Below, piece by piece: positions 1 through 7,447 of a stretch of DNA of 64,000 nucleotides (positions are counted from its first letter, which is position 1; the number at the start of each line of letters is the position of its first letter). Where the stretch lies: assembly GCA_001897745.1 (NCBI GenBank), contig MKUH01000043.1, forward strand, positions 1-64,000. The letters are read 5' to 3'. The stretch is from Candidatus Accumulibacter sp. 66-26. GTDB taxonomy: Bacteria; Pseudomonadota; Gammaproteobacteria; Burkholderiales; Rhodocyclaceae. The notes beneath the pieces are model-generated. The model had not been told where the DNA came from, searched no databases, and saw only the letters and a list, made by a program, of their open reading frames with translations. The position numbers were made by a program, and so were the translations under genes.

Positions 1-195
1 CAGCTCCCCGTACAGCCCCAGCGAGGGCTTGCGGGGCTGGCCGGAGTTCGTGCGGTACTGGAGCATGAACACCCGGCGGCCGGTCGGGGTAATCTTGCAC
101 AGGAAGCCGGGCACCACGGTATCCCGCAGTTCAACATCCTTGGCCTGGGGTTGGGCCGACTCCACGGCGGTCTTGGTGAGCTTGATCTTTGCCAT
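1..195 (-). CDS. Tyrosine-type integrase, N-terminal fragment (cut by window edge)
   Basis: The 65 visible codons start at ATG 195 behind a GAGGAG ribosome site (about 201-206) and read off the left edge. The translation begins MAKIKLTKTAVES and continues through a DTVVPGFLCKITPTGRRVF stretch and a YRTNSGQPRK segment. This is the arm-type DNA-binding domain (DUF4102 type) of P4-like tyrosine integrases; the catalytic domain would lie outside the window. Such integrases catalyse site-specific recombination of islands or prophages. The gene is transcribed away from rsmE, so the element would extend to the left. Whether the full gene is intact cannot be seen. Confidence 0.8.
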   Translation of the reverse strand, partial: MAKIKLTKTAVESAQPQAKDVELRDTVVPGFLCKITPTGRRVFMLQYRTNSGQPRKPSLGLYGEL

Positions 196-426
196 GATGA
201 CTCCTCGGAACAACCCGGATTCCAGGAGCCAGATAGGAGCGGCGCGAGGGAAAACCGGGTCAAGTTTCAGAAAGCACCGGCATATGATGGACGCGCGTAA
301 GTTATTGATAAACCTGCTGTATCTAGCTACGGCGCAGTCCAGCGAACTACCGGGCTGGAGTCATCGTGAAACAAAAAAAGGCTCGTATCGCTTGCGCGGC
401 GGGCGACGGCGGGGCGGGGATGACCC
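196..426. other. Gap between integrase and rsmE; possible island boundary
   Basis: About 230 bases without a convincing gene. The part next to the integrase is AT-richer (around 290-385, with an A7 run at 373-379) than the rsmE-side sequence. No tRNA gene or tRNA 3' end is visible that could serve as an attachment site, and no direct repeat can be tested because the other end of the element is outside the window. Confidence 0.4.
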
Positions 427-432
427 TATAAT
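427..432 (+). promoter_or_regulatory. Probable -10 element of rsmE, possibly a leaderless transcript
   Basis: A perfect TATAAT lies at 427-432, only 6 bases before the rsmE ATG at 439. A start point 6-7 bases downstream would fall on or next to the initiation codon, so the mRNA may be leaderless. No purine-rich ribosome site fits between the two, and no good -35 box is seen. Confidence 0.5.
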
Positions 433-438
433 ATCACG

Positions 439-1194
439 ATGAATCTACCCCGCTTTTTCTGCCCCCTGGCGCTTTCCGCCGGCGTTTCCGTCGACCTTCC
501 CGAAAGCGCCGCCCGCCATGCGGCGCGCGTGCTGCGCCTGCGCAGCGGCGACGATCTGACGCTGTTCGACGGGCGCGGCGGCGAGTATGCGGCGCGCATC
601 GCGCAGGTCGAACGCGAGCGGGTGCGCGTCGACGTGCTGGCGTGGGATGCGCGCGAATGCGAGTCGCCGCTCGCGCTGACGCTGGTGCAGGCGCTGCAGG
701 CCGGCGAGAAGATGGATCTGACAGTGCAGAAGGCCGTCGAGCTGGGCGTCGGACGCATCGTCCCGGTGCTGGCGCGGCGCAGCGTGGTGCGTCTCGACGG
801 CGCGCGCGCGGCCCGTCGCGTCGAGCACTGGCGCGGCGTCGCGGCGTCGGCCTGCGAGCAGTGCGGGCGCAACCGCGTGCCGGACGTCGCCGAACTGCAG
901 GGGCTGGAGCGCTGGCTGGCGCAGCCGGCGCCCACCGACGCGCTGCGCCTGATGCTGGCGCCCGGCGCCGAACACACGCTGGCGACCCTCGCGCCGCCGC
1001 CGGCGGGCAGCCCGATCGAATTGCTGATCGGCTCCGAGGGCGGACTGGCGCCCGAGGAAATGCACGCCGCCGCGCAGGCCGGCTTCGTCGCCGTCCGTCT
1101 CGGGCCGCGCGTGCTGCGCACCGAGACGGCGGGACTCGCCGCGCTGGCCGCGATCCATGCGCGCTGGGGCGATTTCGTCGCCGCCGGCGCCTGA
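439..1194 (+). CDS. rsmE: 16S rRNA m3U1498 methyltransferase RsmE
   Basis: The 251-residue protein has the usual length for RsmE, the SPOUT-fold enzyme that methylates N3 of U1498 in 16S rRNA using S-adenosylmethionine. The N-terminal PUA-like half starts MNLPRFFCP. The C-terminal trefoil-knot half carries the characteristic LLIGSEGGLAPEE and LGPRVLRTETAGLAAL motifs near residues 195-235 that form the cofactor site. It is followed after 17 bases by the polyphosphate kinase gene and could be cotranscribed with it. Start choice: ATG directly behind a TATAAT box, with no Shine-Dalgarno. Confidence 0.95.
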   Translation: MNLPRFFCPLALSAGVSVDLPESAARHAARVLRLRSGDDLTLFDGRGGEYAARIAQVERERVRVDVLAWDARECESPLALTLVQALQAGEKMDLTVQKAVELGVGRIVPVLARRSVVRLDGARAARRVEHWRGVAASACEQCGRNRVPDVAELQGLERWLAQPAPTDALRLMLAPGAEHTLATLAPPPAGSPIELLIGSEGGLAPEEMHAAAQAGFVAVRLGPRVLRTETAGLAALAAIHARWGDFVAAGA

Positions 1195-1211
1195 ATTTTC
1201 AGGGAGCAGAC

Positions 1212-2693
1212 ATGTTCGAATCGGCCGAGCTGGGGAACACGATCGACAAGGAAACCTTCAAGGCGGAGGTGCCGGCGCTGCGCGCCGGGCTGCTCGACGC
1301 GCAGTTCGATCTGCGCGAGAACGGCGGCTTCCCGGTAGTCATCCTGATCAGCGGCGTGGACGGCGCCGGCAAGAGTGAGACGATCAACGTGCTCTACGAG
1401 TGGATGGACCCGCGCTATCTGTCGACGCTGGCGTTTTCCGCGCCGAGCGACGAGGAATCCTCGCGCCCCCTGATGTGGCGCTACTGGCGCGCGCTGCCGC
1501 CGAAGGGGCGAACCGGCATCTTCGCCGGCTCCTGGTACTCCGATCCGATCAGCGATGCGATCGGCCACCGGCTCAAGCGCGGCGACCTCGATCAGCGCAT
1601 GGACCAGATCAACCGCTTCGAGGCGATGCTGGTCAACGAGGGTGCGCTGGTCCTCAAGTTCTGGTTTCATCTCTCCAAGGAGGGGCAGAAGACGCGCCTC
1701 AGGGCGATGGAGAAGGATCCGCGCACGGCCTGGCGGGTGACCAGGCAGAGCTGGTCGCGCCTGAAGACCTACGACCGTTTGCAGAAGGTCGCCGGGCACG
1801 TGTTGCGCATGACCAACACGCCGTGGGCGCCGTGGATCGTCGTCGAGGGCACCGACGACCGCTACCGTTCGCTGACCGTCGGCAAGATCGTCCTCGACGC
1901 GCTGCAGAAGCGTCTGGCCGACACGCGCGACCAGAACTATCCGGTGGCGCCGCCGCTGCAGCCGCGCATCGACAGCCTGGACGTGCTGACCGCGCTCGAC
2001 CTGACGCAGAAGCTGGCCGGCAAGGCGTACGAGGCGGAGCTCGCCAAGTGGCAGCGCCGCCTGTCAGAACTGGTGCGCCGCCCGGAGTTCCGCAAGCGCT
2101 CGCTGGTCATCATGTTCGAGGGCTCGGACGCGGCGGGCAAGGGCGGCAGCATCCGCCGCCTGGCCGCCGCGATCGATCCGCGCCAGTACCAGATCGTCCC
2201 GATCGCCGCGCCGACCGAGGAGGAGCGCGCGCAGCCCTACCTCTGGCGCTTCTGGCGGCATATGCCGCGCACCGGGCGGGTCGCCATCTTCGACCGCTCG
2301 TGGTACGGCCGCGTGCTCGTCGAGCGCGTCGAGGGTTTCTGCAGCGAGGCCGACTGGCTGCGCGCCTACACCGAGATCAACGACTTCGAGCACGAGCTGC
2401 ACGAAGCCGGCGCGCTGGTCGTCAAATTCTGGTTGCAGATTAGCGCCGACGAGCAGCTCAAGCGCTTCAAGGAGCGCGAGAAGATCGCCTTCAAGCGTTT
2501 CAAGATCACCGCCGAGGACTGGCGCAACCGCGAAAAGGCCGACGCCTACCACGCGGCGGTGTGCGACATGGTCGACCGCACCAGCACCGGCCTCGCGCCG
2601 TGGACGCTGGTCGAGGCCAACGACAAGAATTTCGCGCGCGTCAAAGTGCTGAAAACGGTTTGCGAGCGGCTCGAGGCCGCGTTGAAGAAGTGA
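1212..2693 (+). CDS. pap: Polyphosphate:AMP phosphotransferase (two-domain PPK2, class II)
   Basis: This 493-residue protein consists of two PPK2 domains in tandem, the layout of class II PPK2 (PAP), which phosphorylates AMP to ADP with polyphosphate. Walker A motifs are GVDGAGKS (about residues 48-55) and GSDAAGKG (about 303-310). The second domain keeps the FDRSWYGR catalytic signature. In the first domain the equivalent reads FAGSWYSD, losing the Asp and Arg, which agrees with only the C-terminal half being catalytic in this class. The reading frame is open far upstream, but ATG 1212 sits behind AGGGAG and matches the family start. It is cytoplasmic and lies between rsmE and argA. Confidence 0.93.
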   Translation: MFESAELGNTIDKETFKAEVPALRAGLLDAQFDLRENGGFPVVILISGVDGAGKSETINVLYEWMDPRYLSTLAFSAPSDEESSRPLMWRYWRALPPKGRTGIFAGSWYSDPISDAIGHRLKRGDLDQRMDQINRFEAMLVNEGALVLKFWFHLSKEGQKTRLRAMEKDPRTAWRVTRQSWSRLKTYDRLQKVAGHVLRMTNTPWAPWIVVEGTDDRYRSLTVGKIVLDALQKRLADTRDQNYPVAPPLQPRIDSLDVLTALDLTQKLAGKAYEAELAKWQRRLSELVRRPEFRKRSLVIMFEGSDAAGKGGSIRRLAAAIDPRQYQIVPIAAPTEEERAQPYLWRFWRHMPRTGRVAIFDRSWYGRVLVERVEGFCSEADWLRAYTEINDFEHELHEAGALVVKFWLQISADEQLKRFKEREKIAFKRFKITAEDWRNREKADAYHAAVCDMVDRTSTGLAPWTLVEANDKNFARVKVLKTVCERLEAALKK

Positions 2694-2730
2694 TGAGAAT
2701 CGATAGCTGGCTTGTTCAAGGATTGATCCG

Positions 2731-4065
2731 ATGAGCGAAATTTCCCGTTTCGACGCCGCCCGTTCCGCCGACTTCGTCGCCTGGTTCCGTTCCGTGGCGC
2801 CCTACGTCAATCTGTTCCGCGGCAAGACCTTCGTCGTCGCTTTTGGCGGCAAGGCGATCTCCGGGCCGTTGGCGCGAACGCTGGCCTACGATGTGAACCT
2901 GCTCGCCGCGCTCGGCATCCGCCTCGTGCTGGTGCACGGCGCGCGTCCGCAGATCGAGGAGGAGCTGCGCGAGAAGGGCTTGCCCTCGCTCTACCACGGA
3001 CGCTACCGCGTCACCGATGCGCCGACGCTCGACTGCGTGATCGACGCGGTGGGCAGCGTCTACCTCGAGATCGAGGCGCTGCTCTCGCAGGGGCTGCCCG
3101 ACACGCCGATGGCCAACAGCACGATCCGCGTGGTTGGCGGCAACTTCATCACGGCCAAGCCGGTGGGCGTGCTCGACGGCGTCGACATGCAGTACGCCGG
3201 CAACGTGCGCAAGATCGACGCCGAAGGCATCCGCGCCCAGCTCGGCATCGGCAACATCGTCCTGCTCTCGTGCATGGGCGCCAGCCCGACCGGCGAGACC
3301 TTCAACCTGGCGATGGAGGAAGTCGCCGAGGCGACGGCCACCGCGCTCGGCGCCGACAAGCTCGTCTTCCTGACCGACAGCCGCGGTGCCACCGACATCG
3401 ACGGCTCGCTGCTCGACGAACTGACGGTGGATGCCGCCGAGCGCCTGATGAAGCTCGGCGACTGGCTGTCCACCGACCTCAAGCGCTACCTGCCGTGCGC
3501 CGTGCGCGCCAGCCGCGCCGGCGTCGGCCGCGTGCACCTGATCGGCTACGACGAGGACGGCACTCTGCTGCGCGAACTCTTCTCGCGCGACGGCGTCGGC
3601 ACCATCATCACGCGCGAATCGCTGGAAAAACTGCGCGACGCGCGTCCCGACGACATCGGCGGCCTCGTCGCGCTGATCGAACCGCTCGAGGAGGAGGGGA
3701 CGCTGGTGCGCCGCTCGCGCGAGCTGCTCGAACGCGAAATCACGCGCTTCTCGGTGATCGAACACGACGGCATGATCGTCGGCTGCGCGGCGCTTTACCC
3801 CTACGGCGAGGAGCAGGCCGAACTGGCCTGCCTCGCCGTGCATGCGCAGTACCGGCGCTGGGGCTACGGCGAGCAGCTGATGAAGCGCATCGAGGTGCGC
3901 GCCCGCGTCGCCGGCATCAAGCGCCTGTTCGTGCTGACCACGGTGACTTCGCACTGGTTCAAGGAGCGCGGCTTCGTCGAGCGCCCGATCGACGAGCTGC
4001 CGGCCGAAAAGCGGCTGGTGTACAACCTGCAGCGGCGCTCGAAGGTGCTGATCAAGTCGCTTTGA
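2731..4065 (+). CDS. argA: Amino-acid N-acetyltransferase (N-acetylglutamate synthase)
   Basis: ArgA catalyses the first step of arginine synthesis, acetyl-CoA plus glutamate to N-acetylglutamate. The 444 residues match the classical two-domain form. An amino-acid-kinase-like domain (FVVAFGGKAISG near residue 35, LVLVHGARPQIEEEL near 70, GADKLVFLTD near 208) is followed by a C-terminal GNAT domain (LACLAVHAQYRRWGYGEQL near 370, the acetyl-CoA loop). The kinase-like part is regulatory and catalytically silent in this family. The gene starts 37 bases after pap and ends just before a strong hairpin. Feedback inhibition by arginine is expected from the family, not seen. Confidence 0.95.
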   Translation: MSEISRFDAARSADFVAWFRSVAPYVNLFRGKTFVVAFGGKAISGPLARTLAYDVNLLAALGIRLVLVHGARPQIEEELREKGLPSLYHGRYRVTDAPTLDCVIDAVGSVYLEIEALLSQGLPDTPMANSTIRVVGGNFITAKPVGVLDGVDMQYAGNVRKIDAEGIRAQLGIGNIVLLSCMGASPTGETFNLAMEEVAEATATALGADKLVFLTDSRGATDIDGSLLDELTVDAAERLMKLGDWLSTDLKRYLPCAVRASRAGVGRVHLIGYDEDGTLLRELFSRDGVGTIITRESLEKLRDARPDDIGGLVALIEPLEEEGTLVRRSRELLEREITRFSVIEHDGMIVGCAALYPYGEEQAELACLAVHAQYRRWGYGEQLMKRIEVRARVAGIKRLFVLTTVTSHWFKERGFVERPIDELPAEKRLVYNLQRRSKVLIKSL

Positions 4066-4079
4066 GCTTTCTCCGCGAA

Positions 4080-4111
4080 CTGCCGGAAAGGCTGCGGCGC
4101 CTTTCCGGCAG
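4080..4111. terminator. 12-bp perfect hairpin between convergent argA and tectonin gene
   Basis: CTGCCGGAAAGG (4080-4091) pairs perfectly with CCTTTCCGGCAG (4100-4111) over an 8-base loop. It lies between two convergent genes, as expected for a shared terminator. Neither strand has a run of T after the stem, so it is not a textbook intrinsic terminator. Confidence 0.5.
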
Positions 4112-4159
4112 GGGGATGCGCGGCGATTTTCCCGCGCTGTCGAGCGGCGGCTTTTCCGC

Positions 4160-7100
4160 TCAGCGCACCCGATAGAGTCCGGCGCCGCCGCCGGAGCGTT
4201 GTATGGCCCACGGGCGTCCGTCGGGGCCGACTGCGAAGACGCCGCGATCGATCATGTTCGGCGAGGCGCCGAGCTTGTCCCAGGTGCGGGAGGCAGCATT
4301 CCAGCGCTGCAGCCGATAGCTGAAGATATCCACGGTGTAGACGTTGCCGTTCGCGCCGGTCGCAAAGCAGGTGTACACCCCCATCTTGCACTGCTCCAGG
4401 AAGGAGTCCGACATGTTGGCGCTGGCTGCGAGCCGCAATTGCCAGCCGTTCCCCACCCGCTCGTAGAGACCGGGCGCGGAGATGCCTTCCGATCCGACCC
4501 AGAAATGTCCGTCCGGGGTGACCGCGACCGAGCTGATCATGCCGTTGGGCAGAGGCATCGTTATCCGCACGAAACGCTTCACGCCCTGGTCGTAGCGATA
4601 CAGCTGCCGGTCCAGCCCGCTGGCATACATCGTTCCGTCCGGAGCTTCGCTCACCGTGATCGGTATCCATGCCAGCCCGCCCGGAGGGGGCCAGTTGCCG
4701 GACACTTCGACCCATTTGTTCGCCTGGAGCCGCCAGACTCCGGCATTCCAGTCCAGTCCGCTCGTCACCCAGTAGCTGCCGTCCTTGCCGATCACGAAGC
4801 TGCGTACTTCATCGGAAACGGGAAGCGCCGGAATCGTCGTGTCGAGAACGAGCGTTCTGGTCGCATCGTTGTAGTTGAAGAATCGGTTGTCGGCGTCGAT
4901 CAGCGTGGCCCGCCCGGTCGCCGGAGCGATGGCCAGCTGCAGTGTTTTTGCCTCGGTGGGCAGCACGAACGGCGGACCGAGATTCGAAAGTTTCTCGAAC
5001 GGAGCGTTCACCGTGAAGCTGAAGGCTGGCGGCGAACTCGTTCCGGTCGTCGCGCCGGCGTTGAAGCGGGCTTCGGTGACGGCTGCCGTGGTCACGTCGC
5101 CGCGCTCGTCGCGCGGGAAGAACTCGGAAGCCCAGATTTCTGCGGCGGGGCTGAGCAACCAGGGTTTGCCGCGCGGCCCGACGGCGGCGAGGTCGATCAG
5201 GTCGGGAATGCCGTCGATCCGCTCGAAGCTTTCGTCGCGTTGATTCCAGCGGCGCAGGGTGCGGTCGCCGTCGACGATCAGCACGCTGCCCTCGGGGCCG
5301 ATGGCGAGGCTGCGGGCCTTCACCGGCAGGCGTTCGCAGCTGGCTTTCTCGCAGCGGCCGACAAAGCCGTCGTCGGTGATTACCCAGGGTTTGCCGGCGG
5401 GCGTGACGGCGACGCGTGTACCCATCGGCGGTACGCCGTTGGCGTCGGCCGGCAGGCGGACGAAGGCGTCGCCGGCAGGATCGTAGCGGGACAGAAAGCC
5501 CTGCGGATCGGCGACAAGCACCGTGCCGTTGAATCCGATGCCGATGTCTTGTGCCTTGACGTTGCGCACCTGCTTCCAGGCGGCGCCGTCGTGACGGTAG
5601 ACGTCGCCGCTGCCCGCGATTCCCCAGGGCTTTCCGTCCGGTGCGACGGCGATGCGCGCCAACTGTCCGGGAAAGGCGACGAAGGCGCTACGCGTGTTGC
5701 TCCAGCGGGCAAGGCTTCCGTCGTAGGCGACGATGAAGACGCTGCCGTCGGCGCCGATGGCGACGTTGCGCGCCTTGCCGGCCACCTTGCGATATTCCAG
5801 CGGCTCGTTGATGCGCCCGCGTTGCGCGCCGCTCCCGATTCCCGGCTGCCCGACCACGGTCGCCGCCGCTGCGCTGCCGTTGCGGGCTGCGCTGGCGGCC
5901 GCGTTGCCCGCGGCGATCGAGGTCGTGTTGACCCGGTTGTCGGGAATGTCGTCGAAGAGGGCGGAAGCCAGGATGCGCCCTTCCGGCGCGACGATCCATG
6001 GCTTGCCGCGCGGGCCGACTGCGACCGCTTCGGCATTTCCGTTCAGGAGCTCCCAGCGCTTGCCGGCGCCATCCCAGCGGAGCAGGCGATTGTCCGTTCC
6101 CGTCACGAATACGCTGCCGTCGGGGCCGATGGCGATGCTTGCGGCGTCGACCTCGGGTAGTGCTTCCCAGCCCGTGTCGGTGCGGCGCACGACGCGCCCA
6201 GATTCGGCGACCGCCCACGGCTCGCCGTCCGGACCGACCGCCAGACGGAGCAGCTTGTCGGCCGAGAAAAACGCCTGCCACTGCCGTTCGCGCGCCTTCC
6301 AGCGCGCTGGCTGGCCGTCGGGCTGAACGATCCAGATGCTGCCGTCGGCGCCGCCGACGATCTCGGCGGCGCGGCCGGGAATTTCGCTCCAGTAGCTGCC
6401 CTGGTAGCGCAGGATGCGGCCATCGGCGATTCCCCAGGGAACGTTGCCCTTGTCGAGCGCGAGGCGGCTGAAAATGCCTGGCAAGCGTCCCCACTGTCCG
6501 CTCCCCTTCCATTGCCAGGCTTCGCCGTCGCGGCCGAGGGCGAGGATCGCGCCGCTGGGCGAGATCGCCAGTTGCCGCGCACTGCCATTGACGCGCTGCC
6601 AGTTGAGCAGTTCCGTGAACACTTGGCTGCGCGCCTGCCGCGAGGCTTGGGCTTGCGCGCCGGTATCGGGCCGGTGCGCGTAGATGTGGCCGTCGCTCGT
6701 CGCGACCCACGGCACGCCGCCCGGCGCAGTGGCGACGACGCCGGCCCCCGCCGCCACCTGCCGCGGCCTCACGGCGCCGTTATCGAACGTCAGAAGCTGT
6801 CCGTCCGTCCCGACGATCCAGATGCCGCCGTGGCCTGCGGAAACGTCCGCCGCGCGAACATCGTCGAACCGGCTCCAGGCCTTGCCGTCGAAACGGTGCA
6901 CGGCGCCGTCGCGGTCCACAGCCCAGGGATGCCCCGCATCGTCGACCGAAACCCGCTTCAAATTGCCGGGCGCGTCCGGGAAAGCCAGCGCGCCGCGCCG
7001 TGCGTCGAGTGTCTGCAGCGAGCCGTCGCCGGCGACGGCGTATACGCCGCCTCGGCTGGAGATCGCTATGTCCACGGCTTTTACCGGGAAAATCTCGCCC

Positions 7101-7435
7101 ATCGGCCGCCACCAGGTGCCGTTATAGGCATAGGGCATGCCTTCGGCATCGATGGCCCAGGCATTGCGCTCCGACGCGGCTGCGATGCGCCGGAAATCGC
7201 CGGGCAGTCTGATCCAGGACGAATTTTTCCCTGGCCGGCGCAGCCAGACGAGTCCCTCCGGATCGATGGCGAAGACGGCGCCGTCGGCGCCTATCGACAG
7301 ATCGCTGGCGCGGCCGTTGACCGCCGTCCACGCCATGCCGCGCAAGCTCGGAGCGGGTGGGGCGACGGCCGGCGCCGGTTGCGCGGCCGTCCCCGCCGCA
7401 ACGAGGATCAGCATGAGACTGGCGAGGCGTTTCAT
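4160..7435 (-). CDS. Secreted protein built of about 24 tectonin-type beta-propeller repeats
   Basis: The 1091-residue protein begins with a signal peptide (MKRLASLMLILVAAGTAAQ). Almost everything after it is repeats of 35-45 residues with the pattern [I/V]-A-I-G-x-D-G-x-[V/P]-[F/W]-x-[V/I]-x-x-x-G-x-[L/V]-x-R-[W/Y]. I count about 24 copies, enough for three or four propellers. Typical units read VAIGADGSVFIVAYDG and IAVAPDGKPWGIAGSG. These resemble tectonin/TECPR repeats, which in other proteins bind carbohydrate or lipid A-like surfaces. No catalytic motif is seen. It is the last gene of a minus-strand set, 12 bases after the secretin-like lipoprotein, so the two are probably translated from one message. 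Its role is inferred to be extracellular or periplasmic binding; the true partner is unknown. Confidence 0.8.
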   Translation of the reverse strand: MKRLASLMLILVAAGTAAQPAPAVAPPAPSLRGMAWTAVNGRASDLSIGADGAVFAIDPEGLVWLRRPGKNSSWIRLPGDFRRIAAASERNAWAIDAEGMPYAYNGTWWRPMGEIFPVKAVDIAISSRGGVYAVAGDGSLQTLDARRGALAFPDAPGNLKRVSVDDAGHPWAVDRDGAVHRFDGKAWSRFDDVRAADVSAGHGGIWIVGTDGQLLTFDNGAVRPRQVAAGAGVVATAPGGVPWVATSDGHIYAHRPDTGAQAQASRQARSQVFTELLNWQRVNGSARQLAISPSGAILALGRDGEAWQWKGSGQWGRLPGIFSRLALDKGNVPWGIADGRILRYQGSYWSEIPGRAAEIVGGADGSIWIVQPDGQPARWKARERQWQAFFSADKLLRLAVGPDGEPWAVAESGRVVRRTDTGWEALPEVDAASIAIGPDGSVFVTGTDNRLLRWDGAGKRWELLNGNAEAVAVGPRGKPWIVAPEGRILASALFDDIPDNRVNTTSIAAGNAAASAARNGSAAAATVVGQPGIGSGAQRGRINEPLEYRKVAGKARNVAIGADGSVFIVAYDGSLARWSNTRSAFVAFPGQLARIAVAPDGKPWGIAGSGDVYRHDGAAWKQVRNVKAQDIGIGFNGTVLVADPQGFLSRYDPAGDAFVRLPADANGVPPMGTRVAVTPAGKPWVITDDGFVGRCEKASCERLPVKARSLAIGPEGSVLIVDGDRTLRRWNQRDESFERIDGIPDLIDLAAVGPRGKPWLLSPAAEIWASEFFPRDERGDVTTAAVTEARFNAGATTGTSSPPAFSFTVNAPFEKLSNLGPPFVLPTEAKTLQLAIAPATGRATLIDADNRFFNYNDATRTLVLDTTIPALPVSDEVRSFVIGKDGSYWVTSGLDWNAGVWRLQANKWVEVSGNWPPPGGLAWIPITVSEAPDGTMYASGLDRQLYRYDQGVKRFVRITMPLPNGMISSVAVTPDGHFWVGSEGISAPGLYERVGNGWQLRLAASANMSDSFLEQCKMGVYTCFATGANGNVYTVDIFSYRLQRWNAASRTWDKLGASPNMIDRGVFAVGPDGRPWAIQRSGGGAGLYRVR

Positions 7436-7447
7436 GAGCGACCGGCC

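Noticed and set aside
196-438. tRNA gene or tRNA 3' end as attachment site for the integrase
   Set aside because: No cloverleaf or CCA-ended acceptor stem could be folded from this stretch.
4199-6160. A 653-codon open frame on the plus strand
   Set aside because: It is antisense to the tectonin-repeat gene and shows no domain or signal; its regularity only mirrors the repeats.
4160-7435. CRISPR-like or DNA-level repeat array in the tectonin gene
   Set aside because: The periodicity is in the protein. The DNA units vary in length and sequence and are not separated by unique spacers.
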